Part shown: positions 50,357-61,627 of the stretch, in pieces
Layout: the number at the start of each line of letters is the position of its first letter
How positions within the stretch are numbered: the stretch's first letter is position 1
NCBI GenBank assembly: GCA_035582835.1
Contig: JAYKAV010000778.1
Location: forward strand, 2,953,860-3,017,859
From: Phoebastria nigripes
Lineage: Eukaryota > Chordata > Aves > Procellariiformes > Diomedeidae
DNA length: 64,000 bases
Direction: 5' to 3'
Notes under the pieces: model-generated
Told to the model about the DNA's origin: nothing
Seen by the model: only the letters and a program-made list of their open reading frames with translations
Database searches by the model: none
Program-made: the position numbers and the translations under genes

Positions 50357-51299
50357 TCCTCAGGCCATTGAAGGTCAATCAAATGCTGCATGTTTCCTTC
50401 TTCCTTTAATACGGTTTGTTTATTGGGGTTTGACTTTCAGTCAAATAGATATTTTCTGTTAGCAGTCTAGCAATTGTAGCATGGAACTCTGTGCAGGTTC
50501 ATTTACTCTAGAAAGATGGGTAAATTAGCTCCTGTGAAGATGTGCACTACCTGGGCCTGATGCTTCTGCTTCATGATATAGCATACTTAAGGTCAGTTCG
50601 GCTGTCTCCGACTATATAAGGTCTGCAGTGTTCACGTGCATTTTTCAGACTGTGCTTTTTAATGTAAAATACATGGTGTAGGTATGAACACTTGTGGAAA
50701 ATGAATACTCTTTGGAGCGATTACTTAATCTAGTCCTGGTCCTTTTGTTATTTGTTATTTGTAATTCTGAAGGTAGATTAACCACACTTCTGTGGAATCA
50801 GGTTCTACCCTATATGATAATAAAAAGTAATTCATTCCCTGCAAAATGAAACAGTTTCAGTAACAGAAGTGCTGAAGTCAGAAAATGTGATAACCTCTGA
50901 AGTGGTTCATCATGACATTTCAAATAATGCCTTGCCATCTGCTGTTCAGCAGCAGGGTATTCACAGCTTCACCTAAGTTAGTTGATAACTGTATTGGGTG
51001 TCTGTGGCAAGGTTTTGGTAGTGGGGGAGCTGCAGGGGTGGCCTTTGCAGGAGGGGGTCAGGGGATGCCCCATGCTGGACAGAGTTGGTTCCAGCCAGCT
51101 CTGCAATGGACCCACTGCAGGACACAGCTGAGCCCATCAGTCAAGTTGGTGGTGCCTCTGTGAAAATATATTTAAGAAAGGACAAAAAATGCCAGAGAGG
51201 TAGAAGAGGAGGGAACAAAAGAGTGAGGAACAACAGAGGGAGCACCATGGTCAGAGCAGGAGGTGCTCCATAGCAGAGCAGGCACTCCCCATGAATGGA

Positions 51300-51478
51300 C
51301 TGTGGATAAACCCGTCAGAGGAGGTGCACCCCTGAAGGAGCAGCAGCACATGGATAACTCCGTGCCAGAGCCGATATATCCCTGAAGGGTCTGCAGCCCA
51401 TGGATGAACCCACGCCAGAGCAGGTACACCCCCAAAGGGGTTGCAGCCTGTGACAGACTCATGCCAGAGCATGGGAAA
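51300..51478 (+). repeat. ~50-bp imperfect tandem units inside LTR
   Basis: Four units start near 51300, 51349, 51399 and 51449. Each carries a CATGGAT-like start, a GCCAGAGC-like middle and, in the first three, a CCCTGAAGG-like end. The last is partial. Confidence 0.7.
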
Positions 51479-51758
51479 AGTGAGAAACAAAGAGTGGTAG
51501 AGAGAAACCCGTGTGTCCTGACCACAACTCCCCCAGCCCAACACTGCCCATTGCCTCACTGAAGGGACTGGGTGTAACCTGTGGCCATAACAAGGGGGGA
51601 GAAGAGGTGTCTGGGATGAAGTTGAGCCTGGAAGTGATGTTGAGCCTGGAAAAAGGAGAAGAAAGGTGTTTTCCCTAAGTGTAGAAATGTTTGTTTCTTT
51701 TCTTTAGTTTTTGTTTCCCAGCACCTGAATCAGTAATTAAATATGTATTTTAACTGGC

Positions 51759-51764
51759 AATAAA
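51759..51764 (+). terminator. LTR polyadenylation signal
   Basis: AATAAA in the R/U5 part of the LTR, in the position expected for retroviral transcript ends. Confidence 0.6.
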
Positions 51765-53575
51765 TTAATTTCTCCGAGGCTGTTTCATCAGTGACAGTGC
51801 TTGGTAAGTGATCTCCCCGACTTTATCTTGAAGCAGCTTTCTTTTTCCTGTTTTTCTTATTTTCTCCTCCTGTCCCCTTAAGGAGAGGGGGTGAGCAAAT
51901 GACTGGGTGGGAGTTTGGCTGCTAGCAAGGGCCAAGTCACCATGATAACCACGTATACTTGACCTTAGAGATCTGATCAAGAATCTACTATGTTTGTTCT
52001 TAGCCAATATTTGTCATGAACATGTGGCATGGTAAGTGGTAGATGATAAATCCATGCTCACCCCCAACTCCCACTTTTTTTTGTTCATCTGTTCTTGAGA
52101 TACTCATGTGGCCTCAGGACTTGTCTGATATCATACTGTTGAGATGAGTGATCATTATCAGAGGAATCATTTCTTCATTGCCAGTCCTCAGGTTTCATTT
52201 GGCTTTCCCCTCCTTAAGACACTGCCAAATTGGTTACAGACCAGCTAAGGTAACATCTCAGTTATTCTTTCCAGACGAGCAATGTGAGAAGCTAGACTGT
52301 AGCTGTAGCCCCATACTGACAGTATTGATGTGTGCTCTGTGTCCTGATAGGTGCCTTGATAACACTGAATTAAGCTATGAAGAAAAAAGTTGAGAGAATT
52401 TGAATGTTTGCTCCTCATCTCAGAGGAATTTGGGGCTAATGAAATGCTCTTTTGGAAGATGTTACGGATTAAAGGTCTCTGAATACTTTAGCCCCTGATT
52501 TATTGCACCAAAGGGGAAACTTTTTATCATCACCTGCTCATCCTAGACATCCAGACATAAAATTAAAACACACCATCTGCTTCGCATTTGAAAGAAAGCG
52601 TGTACGCACTTACCATTCTGGAGTAGGTTTGCCTGGATTTGACTTGCTGTAGTGGTTGAGAGGATCAGAATTCAAAACATGTATTGGTCATCATGCAAGG
52701 CAAAGATGGACTTGTCTGTAATCTAGGATTACTGATGTTTTCTTTCCACTCACCCTCGCTTCAACTGTTTGGTGAATATGAGAAATTGTCACTAATTTGT
52801 AAAACTATCTTTGATGTGATCATGGACATCAGAATTATCAAAGAGTAGTTCTTAAAGTAGATTCATTGTAAGGAGTGACAATGCTGCCATCGCTGTGTTT
52901 TAGTAGATAGTTTTTATTTGTTTGACCAAAGCCAAGAACATACTTAATTTTAAACTAAGTGGAATTCTTCCTGGATGAGACTATGAAGAATATAGTCTTT
53001 ATACTCACAGCATACTGGCAATAGAGTAGAACAACTTATAAGTGATTTGGCAATGAAGACTTATTTTTCTTCACTAAACCTCTACTAGCNAAATTCATAA
53101 GCTGGTGATATCTACCTCTACAGTGGAAAGTATTTATTGACTTTATTGACAATTTAATATACTTTGTCAAGTTTTGTTGGTTAGTTCTTATTGATCGTGA
53201 GACGTGGGATTACTTTTGCTTCCTAAGTGAATGAATGTGCAAACATTCCGGTTTTGGGAAGATTGGTGCATATGGCTTCGTAATTCACTTCTGAAAAGCA
53301 TCATAATGATGAATATTTAACACAGAAATGATAATATTTAACATAAGAATATGTGAAAGGTCATAATGTGAATTTATTTTTTAAATTCTGGATAAATTAA
53401 ATGAGGCTTTTGGGGAAAGCATGAGCTGGATTTCATGTTTGGTAACCTCAGATTCTTCTCTCTTTTCTCTTTCTGCTAGAACTTGTTATGAACTTCTTAT
53501 GTCCAAGTGTAATGTATAATTTTATAATTATTTTCTTTCAAATGAAAGTGTTCTTGCTTGGTGTTGATCTATTTC

Positions 53576-53590
53576 GGGGGGGGGGGGGGG
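53576..53590. repeat. Poly(G) tract, 15 bases
   Basis: Uninterrupted G15 on the plus strand. Long G runs are rare in AT-rich avian DNA, may fold as quadruplexes and are sequencing-error prone. Confidence 0.85.
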
Positions 53591-53731
53591 CAGAAATGGA
53601 GGAAAAAATACCCACTTAGGTGATTATAATTTAAATTTCATATTGCTGAAGTAACCCTTTCCAAGATTTCACTGAGCATTGGATGAGGTTAAAACCAACT
53701 GGATAACTCGTATCACTCAGGAGTGAAAACC

Positions 53732-53807
53732 AGAAGAAAGAAAAAACAAAAACAAAAACAAACCACAAAAAAACAAACAAACAAACAAACAAAACAACAA
53801 AAACCCA
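53732..53807. repeat. (AAAC)n / A-C-rich tract
   Basis: CAAAAA and CAAA units repeated, with five near-perfect CAAA tetramers in a row. Lys/Gln/Thr ORFs here are artefacts. Confidence 0.8.
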
Positions 53808-55360
53808 CCAAGTTCCACCGAAAGTCCAGAGAAATGGGTGTAAAATTTCCTGTGCTATTTTTAGTTTACTCCTCTTTCTGCAGATGTCTTACCAACTGTA
53901 GAACACCTGAAAAACGTCGAACTACATCTTCATTGTTTTATGGGCTATATTGAACATCAGCTGTCATTGCTGCTGCTATAATTTTCTTGTGTCGGTATGC
54001 TGAATTTGTCCAAGGAATGCTAGTATCAGCAGTGACAGTAGTAACATTGTGAGAGATGAGTGAAACAGAAGTAGTTATTTGCAAAAATTAAACAAATGTA
54101 TGCCATGTTCCTCTGGTAAAGCTATGCGTTCCTGATTAATAATACCTTTTTCATGAAACAAAATATGTATTTCCCCAGGTGTTTAATCATCTAATGAGTA
54201 TAGAACTGTTTTGAATGAAGCAAATATCAAGCAGATTTAAAGCAAAACAGTGCTGGTTAATGTGTTTTGATTATAGGCTATGTACAAGTAAATATACATT
54301 TAGTTTAAAATTTCAGCTACCTTTAATCTCATACCTTATGCATATTGAAATTCAGACTGATGAATGTTGAATCAAAAGCAGACATAAAATAGTTCCTTTA
54401 AATTCTCCTAATTCAGAGGCAAACTATTTTTATAGCTTTTTTTTTTTTTTTTTTTTTTTTTCCCCCTGCTCAGGAAATGGCAAATATTTATTTATCCCAG
54501 CTACCTCCACATTTTCCACTATCATTATTCACAATGATCTCTGCTGTGATAAGTGGTCAATGACCCTAGTGCAGGGTGAACTACAGCAATCTTACAGAGT
54601 TCCCCGTTACTCATCACAGTGGTAGAACAACTGTGACAGCACAGTGACATTTTGCTAAAAGCTTACATTTTTCTCAGTAGGTTATTAAACAGGCGGAATA
54701 AAATGTTTTCTTCAAACCAACCACATCTTTTCTCTGCCTGAAAGGTCACTTTTGTTTGTTCTTTCTTATTTTGGTGAAAGATAAAGTTAAAAAAAAGAAG
54801 GGGAAGCTGAGATAGTAGAGGAAACTCCAAAACTACCAAATGGTAGTACTTCTGTATAAATGTCTCCATTTACACACTCGAACTTGCTCTTAGAGAACTT
54901 AGAACTAGATCTAAAACTTTGTTTGTTTGCTAGGTGGTATCAGCTGCTGATTATCTGAGTGAAATGAACATTTCTTCTCCCAGTTGTTTTCTGTGCTGTT
55001 TTGGTATCACTTCTGAATGTTGCCATTGGTGAAATTGTTGTGTAGCGGTTGAGGGAGTACATCCCTTTTACATCTTTGAAATTGTAAACTTGATTTGTAA
55101 TCTTTTGTCCTATTGGATTTGTATGAGTGGGTAACTTTTTGGACAGAGCACTGAGAAGTTAGTTATAAGTTTCTCTGGGAAAATTCCTTTCCCACATGTA
55201 CACACCTTTAAGTGGTGCTGTGGTTAAGAATACATTTTAGTAAGATACAACGTAGTTCCCGTGCTGCAGTTTGAGTTCATTGTGTCTCCTTCTCTCACTG
55301 TGCACATCCTAGAAGAAGCTGGCTCTCCTCTCTGTTCCTTCCCATGCTGAACAGAGGGGA

Positions 55361-55492
55361 AATAACATTCAGGGTCAGGTTGGAGGGGGCTCTGAGCAAC
55401 CTGATGTAGCTGAAGATGGCCCTGCTCATCGCAGGGAGGGTTGGACTAGATGACCTTAAAGGTCCCTTCCAACCCAAACTAATCTATGATTT
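55361..55492 (+). mobile_element. CR1 LINE 3' end fragment, plus strand
   Basis: This contains the CR1 3' region: GGCTCTGAGCAACCTGATG, CCTGCTCATCGCAGGGAGGG, TTGGACTAGATGACCTTAAA and GGTCCCTTCCAACCCAAACT, ending TCTATGATTT, the terminal motif. It is strongly 5'-truncated (about 132 bp). It ends exactly where a second CR1 fragment in opposite orientation begins. Confidence 0.9.
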
Positions 55493-56002
55493 CTCTCAAC
55501 CTGCTGGCTGCACTTTTGCTAATACAGCCCAGGATACTGTTGGCCGTCCTTGCCACCAGGGTGCACTGCTGATTCACGTTCAATTCTTTGTTGACCAGCT
55601 CTCCCAGACAATTTTCTGCAAAGCTGCTTTCTGGCCGGTTGGCCATGTAGTGTTGCATGGGCTTATTCTGTCCCAGATACAACACTATGCACCTGCTTTT
55701 CTTGCACTTCGAGGTTTTTGTGAGTTTGTTTCTCTGGCCTGTTACTATCACTCTGAATTGCCTTATCCTCTGGAGTGTTGATGACCATCCCCTGCCCTTT
55801 TGGTGTCATCTGCCAACTTGCTGAGTGTGTGCTCTGCCTCATTGTGCAGGCTGTTAATAGCAATGTTAAATGGTATTGGTGCCAGTATTGATCCCTGAGG
55901 GATGCCATTACTAACTGGCTGCCAGCTGGAGTTCATATAGCTGATCACAACCCTCGGAGTCCAGCTGTCCAGACAATTTTCCACCCACCTTATAGTCTGC
56001 TT
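55493..56002 (-). mobile_element. CR1 LINE internal fragment, minus strand
   Basis: Read leftwards from about 56002, this encodes the CR1 ORF2 central region, from LDKQTIRWVENCLDSW to SAASRLREI. Both the 5' part and, unusually, the 3' end are missing. Most CR1 copies keep the 3' end, so the loss at the junction near 55493 points to a rearrangement or a nested insertion with deletion. Divergence from the family is greater than in the other copies. Confidence 0.85.
55493..56002 (-). pseudogene. CR1 ORF2 RT-core remnant
   Basis: The RT segment is split over three frames. From 56002: RWVENCLDSW, SNGIPQGSILAPI and the active-site region, where the family's usual (F/Y)ADD box reads LADD at 55805-55816. 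Then a second frame (VINTPEDKAIQSDSNRPEK), then a third (LYLGQNKPMQHYM, PESSFAENCLGELV, QQCTLVARTANSILGC). At least two frameshifts plus the Phe-to-Leu change at the catalytic box show it is inactive. Confidence 0.8.
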
Positions 56003-58214
56003 ATCCAGTTGATATCTCACTGATTTGGTTAAAGAATACTTTGGAAGACCATGTCTGGTGCTGGTGACTGTGCAGTATAACTATGGAGAAACAAGCTATT
56101 AGAGTTAACATTCTTCTGTAAATAGCAAGATTCTCTTGCTGGCAATGAGGGAACTGTATTTTAACAGAGGTGATTAACTGGTGGTGGTGTAAAGGAGCTA
56201 TGTGCAGAATGTGTCGCAGAGAAGTCATTTAAGCAGAGAGTACACATGGTTAATTCTTAAAACTAAAATAAATTAGGTTTTGTTTTGAGGGAAAAAGATT
56301 CCTACTGCTATTTTGATTGTCGTAATAGAATAGATAAGAAATCGGTGTATTTCTTGTGACTGCTGTGGAAAGGAACATTTGTGCACGTTGTCACTTCTTG
56401 TAGGTGTACCCCAGATTTTCATTACTCTGGCAGCTGTCCTAGTGAAAGCAAGTCTGTTTTAGTAAGTATGTGAAAGGCAATCAAGCACAGAACCATCTCA
56501 GTAAAACTCTGTTGTTATAGTTTTATTGAGGTTTGGGGATGACTTGCAAAACCTGAAAATTGTCTCCTCGGGGAGCTAGTAATTTGACAATTCAGGTCCT
56601 AGGGAGATTCAGCACTCAACATGAAGGACATAATGCAGCTTTCAGGACCAGAAATTCTAAACATACAATTGGTTATCCCTGAAACAAAAACATTTTAAAT
56701 CTCTTCTGTGGACAGGAGTTGCTTCTGTGTTACTTCACATAACCCATTAAAAATTTCATGCCTGGAGAAAACATAGTGCTGTGTTGTTTCCTTGATACAG
56801 TTCTTTGGAATAGCTTTTCCACCATTTTATGAAGCTGCCCACAGAAATGTAATGGACGTGTGAAAAGTTCTCAAAGGCAAATCTGTGTAGATCTCTACCT
56901 CCTGTGTAGAGGTCTGTGGTGAGTCATTAGTCAAGTAGCTAATTATACATGATGTTTAAAACACAAAATTAACTGTTTGGCAGCTGCATGTTTTGATAGA
57001 TTCAAAGCATAGCATGCCTTAAACCAGTAAATGAATTAAAATTCTTATCTGGAATGTATCTGTTAAATTGTTATGCTAATACTGTGATAATAATTATGAT
57101 GGCCAAAATAGCTGACTACTGAACAAACTAACACCTGATTTTTATCTGATTTTTTATCTTTAATGTAGTGAACAGATTTTTAAGAACTATGCTTTCTCTC
57201 ATAGCTGAAGAATGTATGGTTCATGCTAACAGGATGATTCTTATTATCGCTTTGGTTTTGTAGAAGAATAGTTTCACCTCAAGATGATTTTCCTTACCCT
57301 CATTTTCGTTTGTATTTTATGTATTATTGCCTGACAAGTTGACCTTTTCAGGTTGCATGCTGTGAAATGTTGCTACTAGGGATAGTTGATACCAAAACAG
57401 GTTCTTTCCTAGCTTTTATTAAAAATATTGAAAGATGAAAGATTTCTAATTAAGCTACAGAACTGTATTATTAGAAACTTGTACTTTAAAAAAAGCAGAT
57501 ACTTCTTCCCTTCCTGTACCTAGAAGGACAGTTAGTGCCAATTGAACTTCTGAAATAATATGTAGAGTTCATCAGTGGTCACCACAAATGGTATTCAACT
57601 TCAAAAAATGTCGTTTTTGTTAGAAATCGTTGTTTTGCTTTAATAATACAAGCTTATATCCCAAACTGGGAAAATTAGGTATGTCCTTGCACATCTGCAT
57701 TTGTTTTATATTAACCATGGCGTTGAGTTTCCCGTCTTTTTAGCCCAACTGCTTCAAATATCAGTTTTATATACTTGCTGGCTTGTTATTTATCTTTTTA
57801 AATGGTATATCTTAGGAATGTAACTTGATCTTATTGTGCACTGTGAAAACAATTTTTTTTTTAATCTGTCTTGATTAGATTAACAGATTTCTGTGAAAGA
57901 ACCGGGAGGTTTTTGTGTTTTAAGATGTAAAATAAGATAAAAAGAAATGTCCAGAGACCAGTTATAGGCGAAAATATTTTTTAATGTTTATCAACAATAT
58001 AGTTGTTATTCTCAATAATCAACGCTGTCCTGAGGTGAGGAAAACCCCCTCTTACTTGCAATTAGAAGACAGGGCTGATCAAGTTTTGTTTTCCCTCAAG
58101 GTTATATAGAAAGCTTGGAACTAGGCTTGGAGGACCTAAATCCAAGACACAGACAACAACCCAGTATCCTTTCTTCTATGATACCCTCCTAGAAAAAGGC
58201 ACACACACCTATTC

Positions 58215-58238
58215 TTTTTTTTTTTTTTTTTTTTTTTT
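58215..58238. repeat. Poly(T) tract, 24 bases
   Basis: Pure T run continuing into a T/C-rich polypyrimidine stretch to about 58266. Confidence 0.8.
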
Positions 58239-61200
58239 CCTTTTTTTCCTTCCCTCTTTCTTCCCCCAATGGTTAAAAACTGACCATACGTGTAAGGAAG
58301 TTCTAGGAGGAAGCTACCTGTATGGGAAAAAAAAACCCTGCCTTTACAGGAAAATTTTTAGTACATTTAAATCTTATCTGTTAGTTTATGTAGAAATTCC
58401 ACTGATCCTCTAAAGGAACTGACTATTACAGTGTTTTAAAGTATCTCATCATTTTAAAGTATATTTTTACTTCAGGAATTACCCNAATACACACCATAGT
58501 TTTACTTCTGTCCATCTGAAATCCCTAAGATACTAGAAGCAATTTTCTTTCTAGTAATGGAAGTCTAACTACCCAGTTAATAGCCAATAACTAGCACAAA
58601 TTAGGAAATCCTTCTCATACCAGAAAAACAACCTTTATATTTCTTGTTCTGTTTTTATCTTGTTTATGGTAAATCTTCAAAGACTAAAACTTCTCTCACA
58701 GTGTTGAGTAATAAAAAAGTTAACCTTTTTTTTTCTTGNGTTAGATCAAAGGTTTTAACAAGCTTTATTAATAATATGAAGGCAGTTTTGTGTCTCCCCA
58801 TTTTCCTAGCAGATGTAAATCTATTAAGACTGGCAGATTTATTGGCAGTAATTTTTATTTGTAATCATCCAAAACCACTGCTTACTTATCTTGGCTGTAT
58901 TTTTTTTAGTGTCTGACTAGTTGTGTTTTATAAATAATAACTGTAGAGACATTGCATCACTTTTCCTTAATTGAAGCTGCATATATTTATGGTTATAATT
59001 TAGTTTGGATCTTTGTGACAGTTAGGAGCTTTGTAGCTGCCTTGAGTACATAACATAACATGACAGAGAAGATAAAATGTGGTTTAAATAGATAGCAGCT
59101 CTGTGATTACAGCCTGGCAAGAAACTGAATGGTGCACACCAGTATTCTTCCCCAACTCATGTTTGATACTGTTTTTAGGGGTCACTGAAGTCAGTCTTCC
59201 TTCTTGCCACTTGGTCCCAATCTGCCTGCAATTCTGCAGTGTTCTCTTTCACAGGACGTGTAAGGTGAGCTGATACTGCACAATACTAGAAACTGAAAAC
59301 CTCAAATTTCTTCTATCCAGCTTTAGGAGAGTATCTTCTAATGTCATGATCTACTGGAGGGTGGACTCTTTTGTGGAGCAAGTGCCTACACAGAAAATCC
59401 CGCTGACACTGAGGAAAGAAAATAATGTATGCATTTGGCAGTGAAACATTTTTTCTTCCTTTCCAACTCCAAAGAAAAGAAGGGTGACAAATATGATGAG
59501 GAAAAAGCAAAGCACGTAAGTCATCCTCTAGTCCTGGAGTTAGTGGAGTCTGTGCTGATAAGAGCACAACAGTGGGGAGCAAGGTATAAACACTTCATCT
59601 TTGGTGAATTTCCCCTCCTCTGTACATTGCTGGTGAGACCTCTTTTCCTGAGGGTGGAAGGCAAAGTCTAGCAAAGGTATGTCAGGGAGCACATTTTTAC
59701 GTCTCCAATATTTCTTGAACCTCAACAGCAAGCTAGACGTCACTATTTTTTTGTCTGTCTTTCATAATCTTTTGCTTTCCTTTTTCCGCTATTTTTCTTT
59801 TTCAGTGTTATTCTGCAGACTTTCCCTCCATACTCTGTGCATGTCCTGTGTAGCTTGTGAGTCTTTACAAACCTTTGATTTCTTTTTGCATTGCTTTGCT
59901 CATCTACCTTGTCTGTCTTCTCCTTTTAGTATTTTTTGTTCCATGCCATCCATAACCCTGGTGTTTTCCCTTTGAAGATTCTTCATTTCCTTTCTGTGTC
60001 CTTCTTAGTACCTTTAAATATTTCTTTGAAGCTGACACCGCTTGCTTTCATCCAGTGTTGAACTCAGTCCTCGTTTCTTCTGCTTTCATTCTCAATTGAT
60101 GGAATCCATTCTCACGGATTTTTACTAACCTAAACATTTTAGCAATGTATCTCAGCTGGTAGATAAAAGGAAAAAAACCAGCATTTGTTGTCTATTATTA
60201 ATTCTTAAAAACTGTGGACCAGATTGTTCTCTGGGATATACAGAGCTAATAAAAAATTAGATAGGAATGTCTTATGCATCTGAGGGAAATTTTTGTCTCC
60301 AAAACACAAGCAATTATGAGAAATGCAAGAGATGAAGTGTAACATATACAGACTAAATGTACAAGAAAATCCTTATTAAATTTGACTTCACAGTTTTGCA
60401 TATTCCTTTACTTTCATTGTCAAATTGGCAGATAATTGAAGTCTATAAATAAAAAACTGTAAGGGAAAATGAATAGGAAAAAAGTTGTTCGGTATTTATA
60501 ACAATAAATTGAAGCCACTCATTGGTGGTACCAGGTGGCAGGTTACAGTTCTGTAATTATGTTGTGGAATTTATTTCCACAGGATCGAAGAATGGCAACA
60601 AGCAATTTAACTGAAGAAAACTGATGAGTACCTATTAAATACAGTGGTGTGGAAGCAGTCTGTGGCTCAGAAGCACTCCAAACTCTGAATGATTGCTGAA
60701 GTCAAAAGAATACTCAGGGAAAGGTTAACACTGTATTTGGCCTTTCTTCATATGTAACCAGTTTCTTCTTTGGGCTAAACTGATATGGCCACTCTGAAGT
60801 TTACAAAAAACATGAATTAAGTCATACACAATCGTCAGCACAAACAGAGAAATATTTTTTTGTTTGAACGTTTAAATTCTTATGTGCTCTTGAAAATAAG
60901 CATGATGAGTGACGAGAACTCTGACTGTCTCAGTGCAATCACCTGGCTTCAGACCATACTTCTTTTTCTAGTCACTCAAAGGCTCTTGCCTTTGTATCAC
61001 AGCTCTAGGAAGCTTTGTTTGGCTCTTGGAGCAGGAGGTGCAGACTTGACTCTGTCAGACTACCAAGTCACTAACAGACTTTTTCAGATATGTTTCAGTT
61101 TCATTTTCCCTGAACTCGGGGACTCTCAAGTCAATTCAGAAAATGCTAAATGCATTTAAACACTTTTTCAGGATTTGAAGGCTTCTTAGCTAGATTCTAG

Positions 61201-61608
61201 GTATTTAAACACTCTTTGTATACAAGCCACAGCTCTATTACAGCTTACAGCCATTTCATCAAGCTTCTCAAAATGACAAACAGTAGAAATCTTACAGTGA
61301 CAAAGGTGTGATCTTCCAGTGCGCTCTGGCAGAATTTTACGGTTCTTCTACAGTAGCTAGTTGAAAGTAATGGACATCCTGAATTGATTCCTGTGGTATT
61401 CACAGAGTCTATTGGATGATCCCTTCCAGTGGAGGTAGAATATTGTTTATGCTGCATTTTTCTTAATAGTTTGTGTCACTTAAGGTATGATAGCTTTTCT
61501 TAATGAACAAAGGTTCATTTTAGAAAAAAGCAAGTAAAATGATATGCTTAATACTGTCTTTCAGATTTGTGTTTATGATGTTTGGGGCTCAAAACGCTGA
61601 AATTACTA

Positions 61609-61627
61609 TTTTTTTTTTTTTTTTTTT
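61609..61627. repeat. Poly(T) tract, 19 bases
   Basis: Pure T run in otherwise mixed AT-rich DNA. Confidence 0.8.

Larger units (their letters stand above)
49021..51002. other. Non-coding DNA with two perfect micro-duplications
   Basis: No gene recognised. It carries the 16-bp units at 49475-49517 and the 17-bp units at 50323-50356. Confidence 0.55.
51003..51947 (+). mobile_element. Solo LTR, second avian ERV family
   Basis: The unit opens TGTGGCAAGGTTTTGGTAG and closes near GCTAGCAAGGGCCAAGTCACC. The length, about 945 bp, is usual for this LTR type as I recall it. Inside are an AATATATTTAA TATA-like motif (about 51166-51176), ~50-bp imperfect tandem units (51300-51478) and an AATAAA polyadenylation signal at 51759-51764. 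Its G+C content stands out from the flanks, which is why several ORFs appear on both strands; none is a gene. There is no internal retroviral sequence and I could not identify a target duplication, so the right boundary is uncertain. It differs from the LTR at 3222-3782, so two separate retroviral lineages are represented. Confidence 0.85.
51948..55360. other. Non-coding DNA with simple tracts
   Basis: No gene recognised. It contains a G15 run (53576-53590), an AAAC-type tract (53732-53807), a T25 run (54437-54461) and an N at 53090. A 33-nt minus-strand pseudo-exon with good splice signals lies near 52608-52640. Confidence 0.55.

Noticed and set aside
51085..51559. ORFs of 62-117 codons in the second LTR
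   Set aside because: The LTR is G+C-richer and so has few stops; frames on both strands are open and none is family-like.
59520..59680. Faint resemblance of CCTCCTCTGTACATTGCTGG and GTGAGACCTC to CR1 ORF2
   Set aside because: The match is one short block; flanking sequence does not follow the CR1 pattern.
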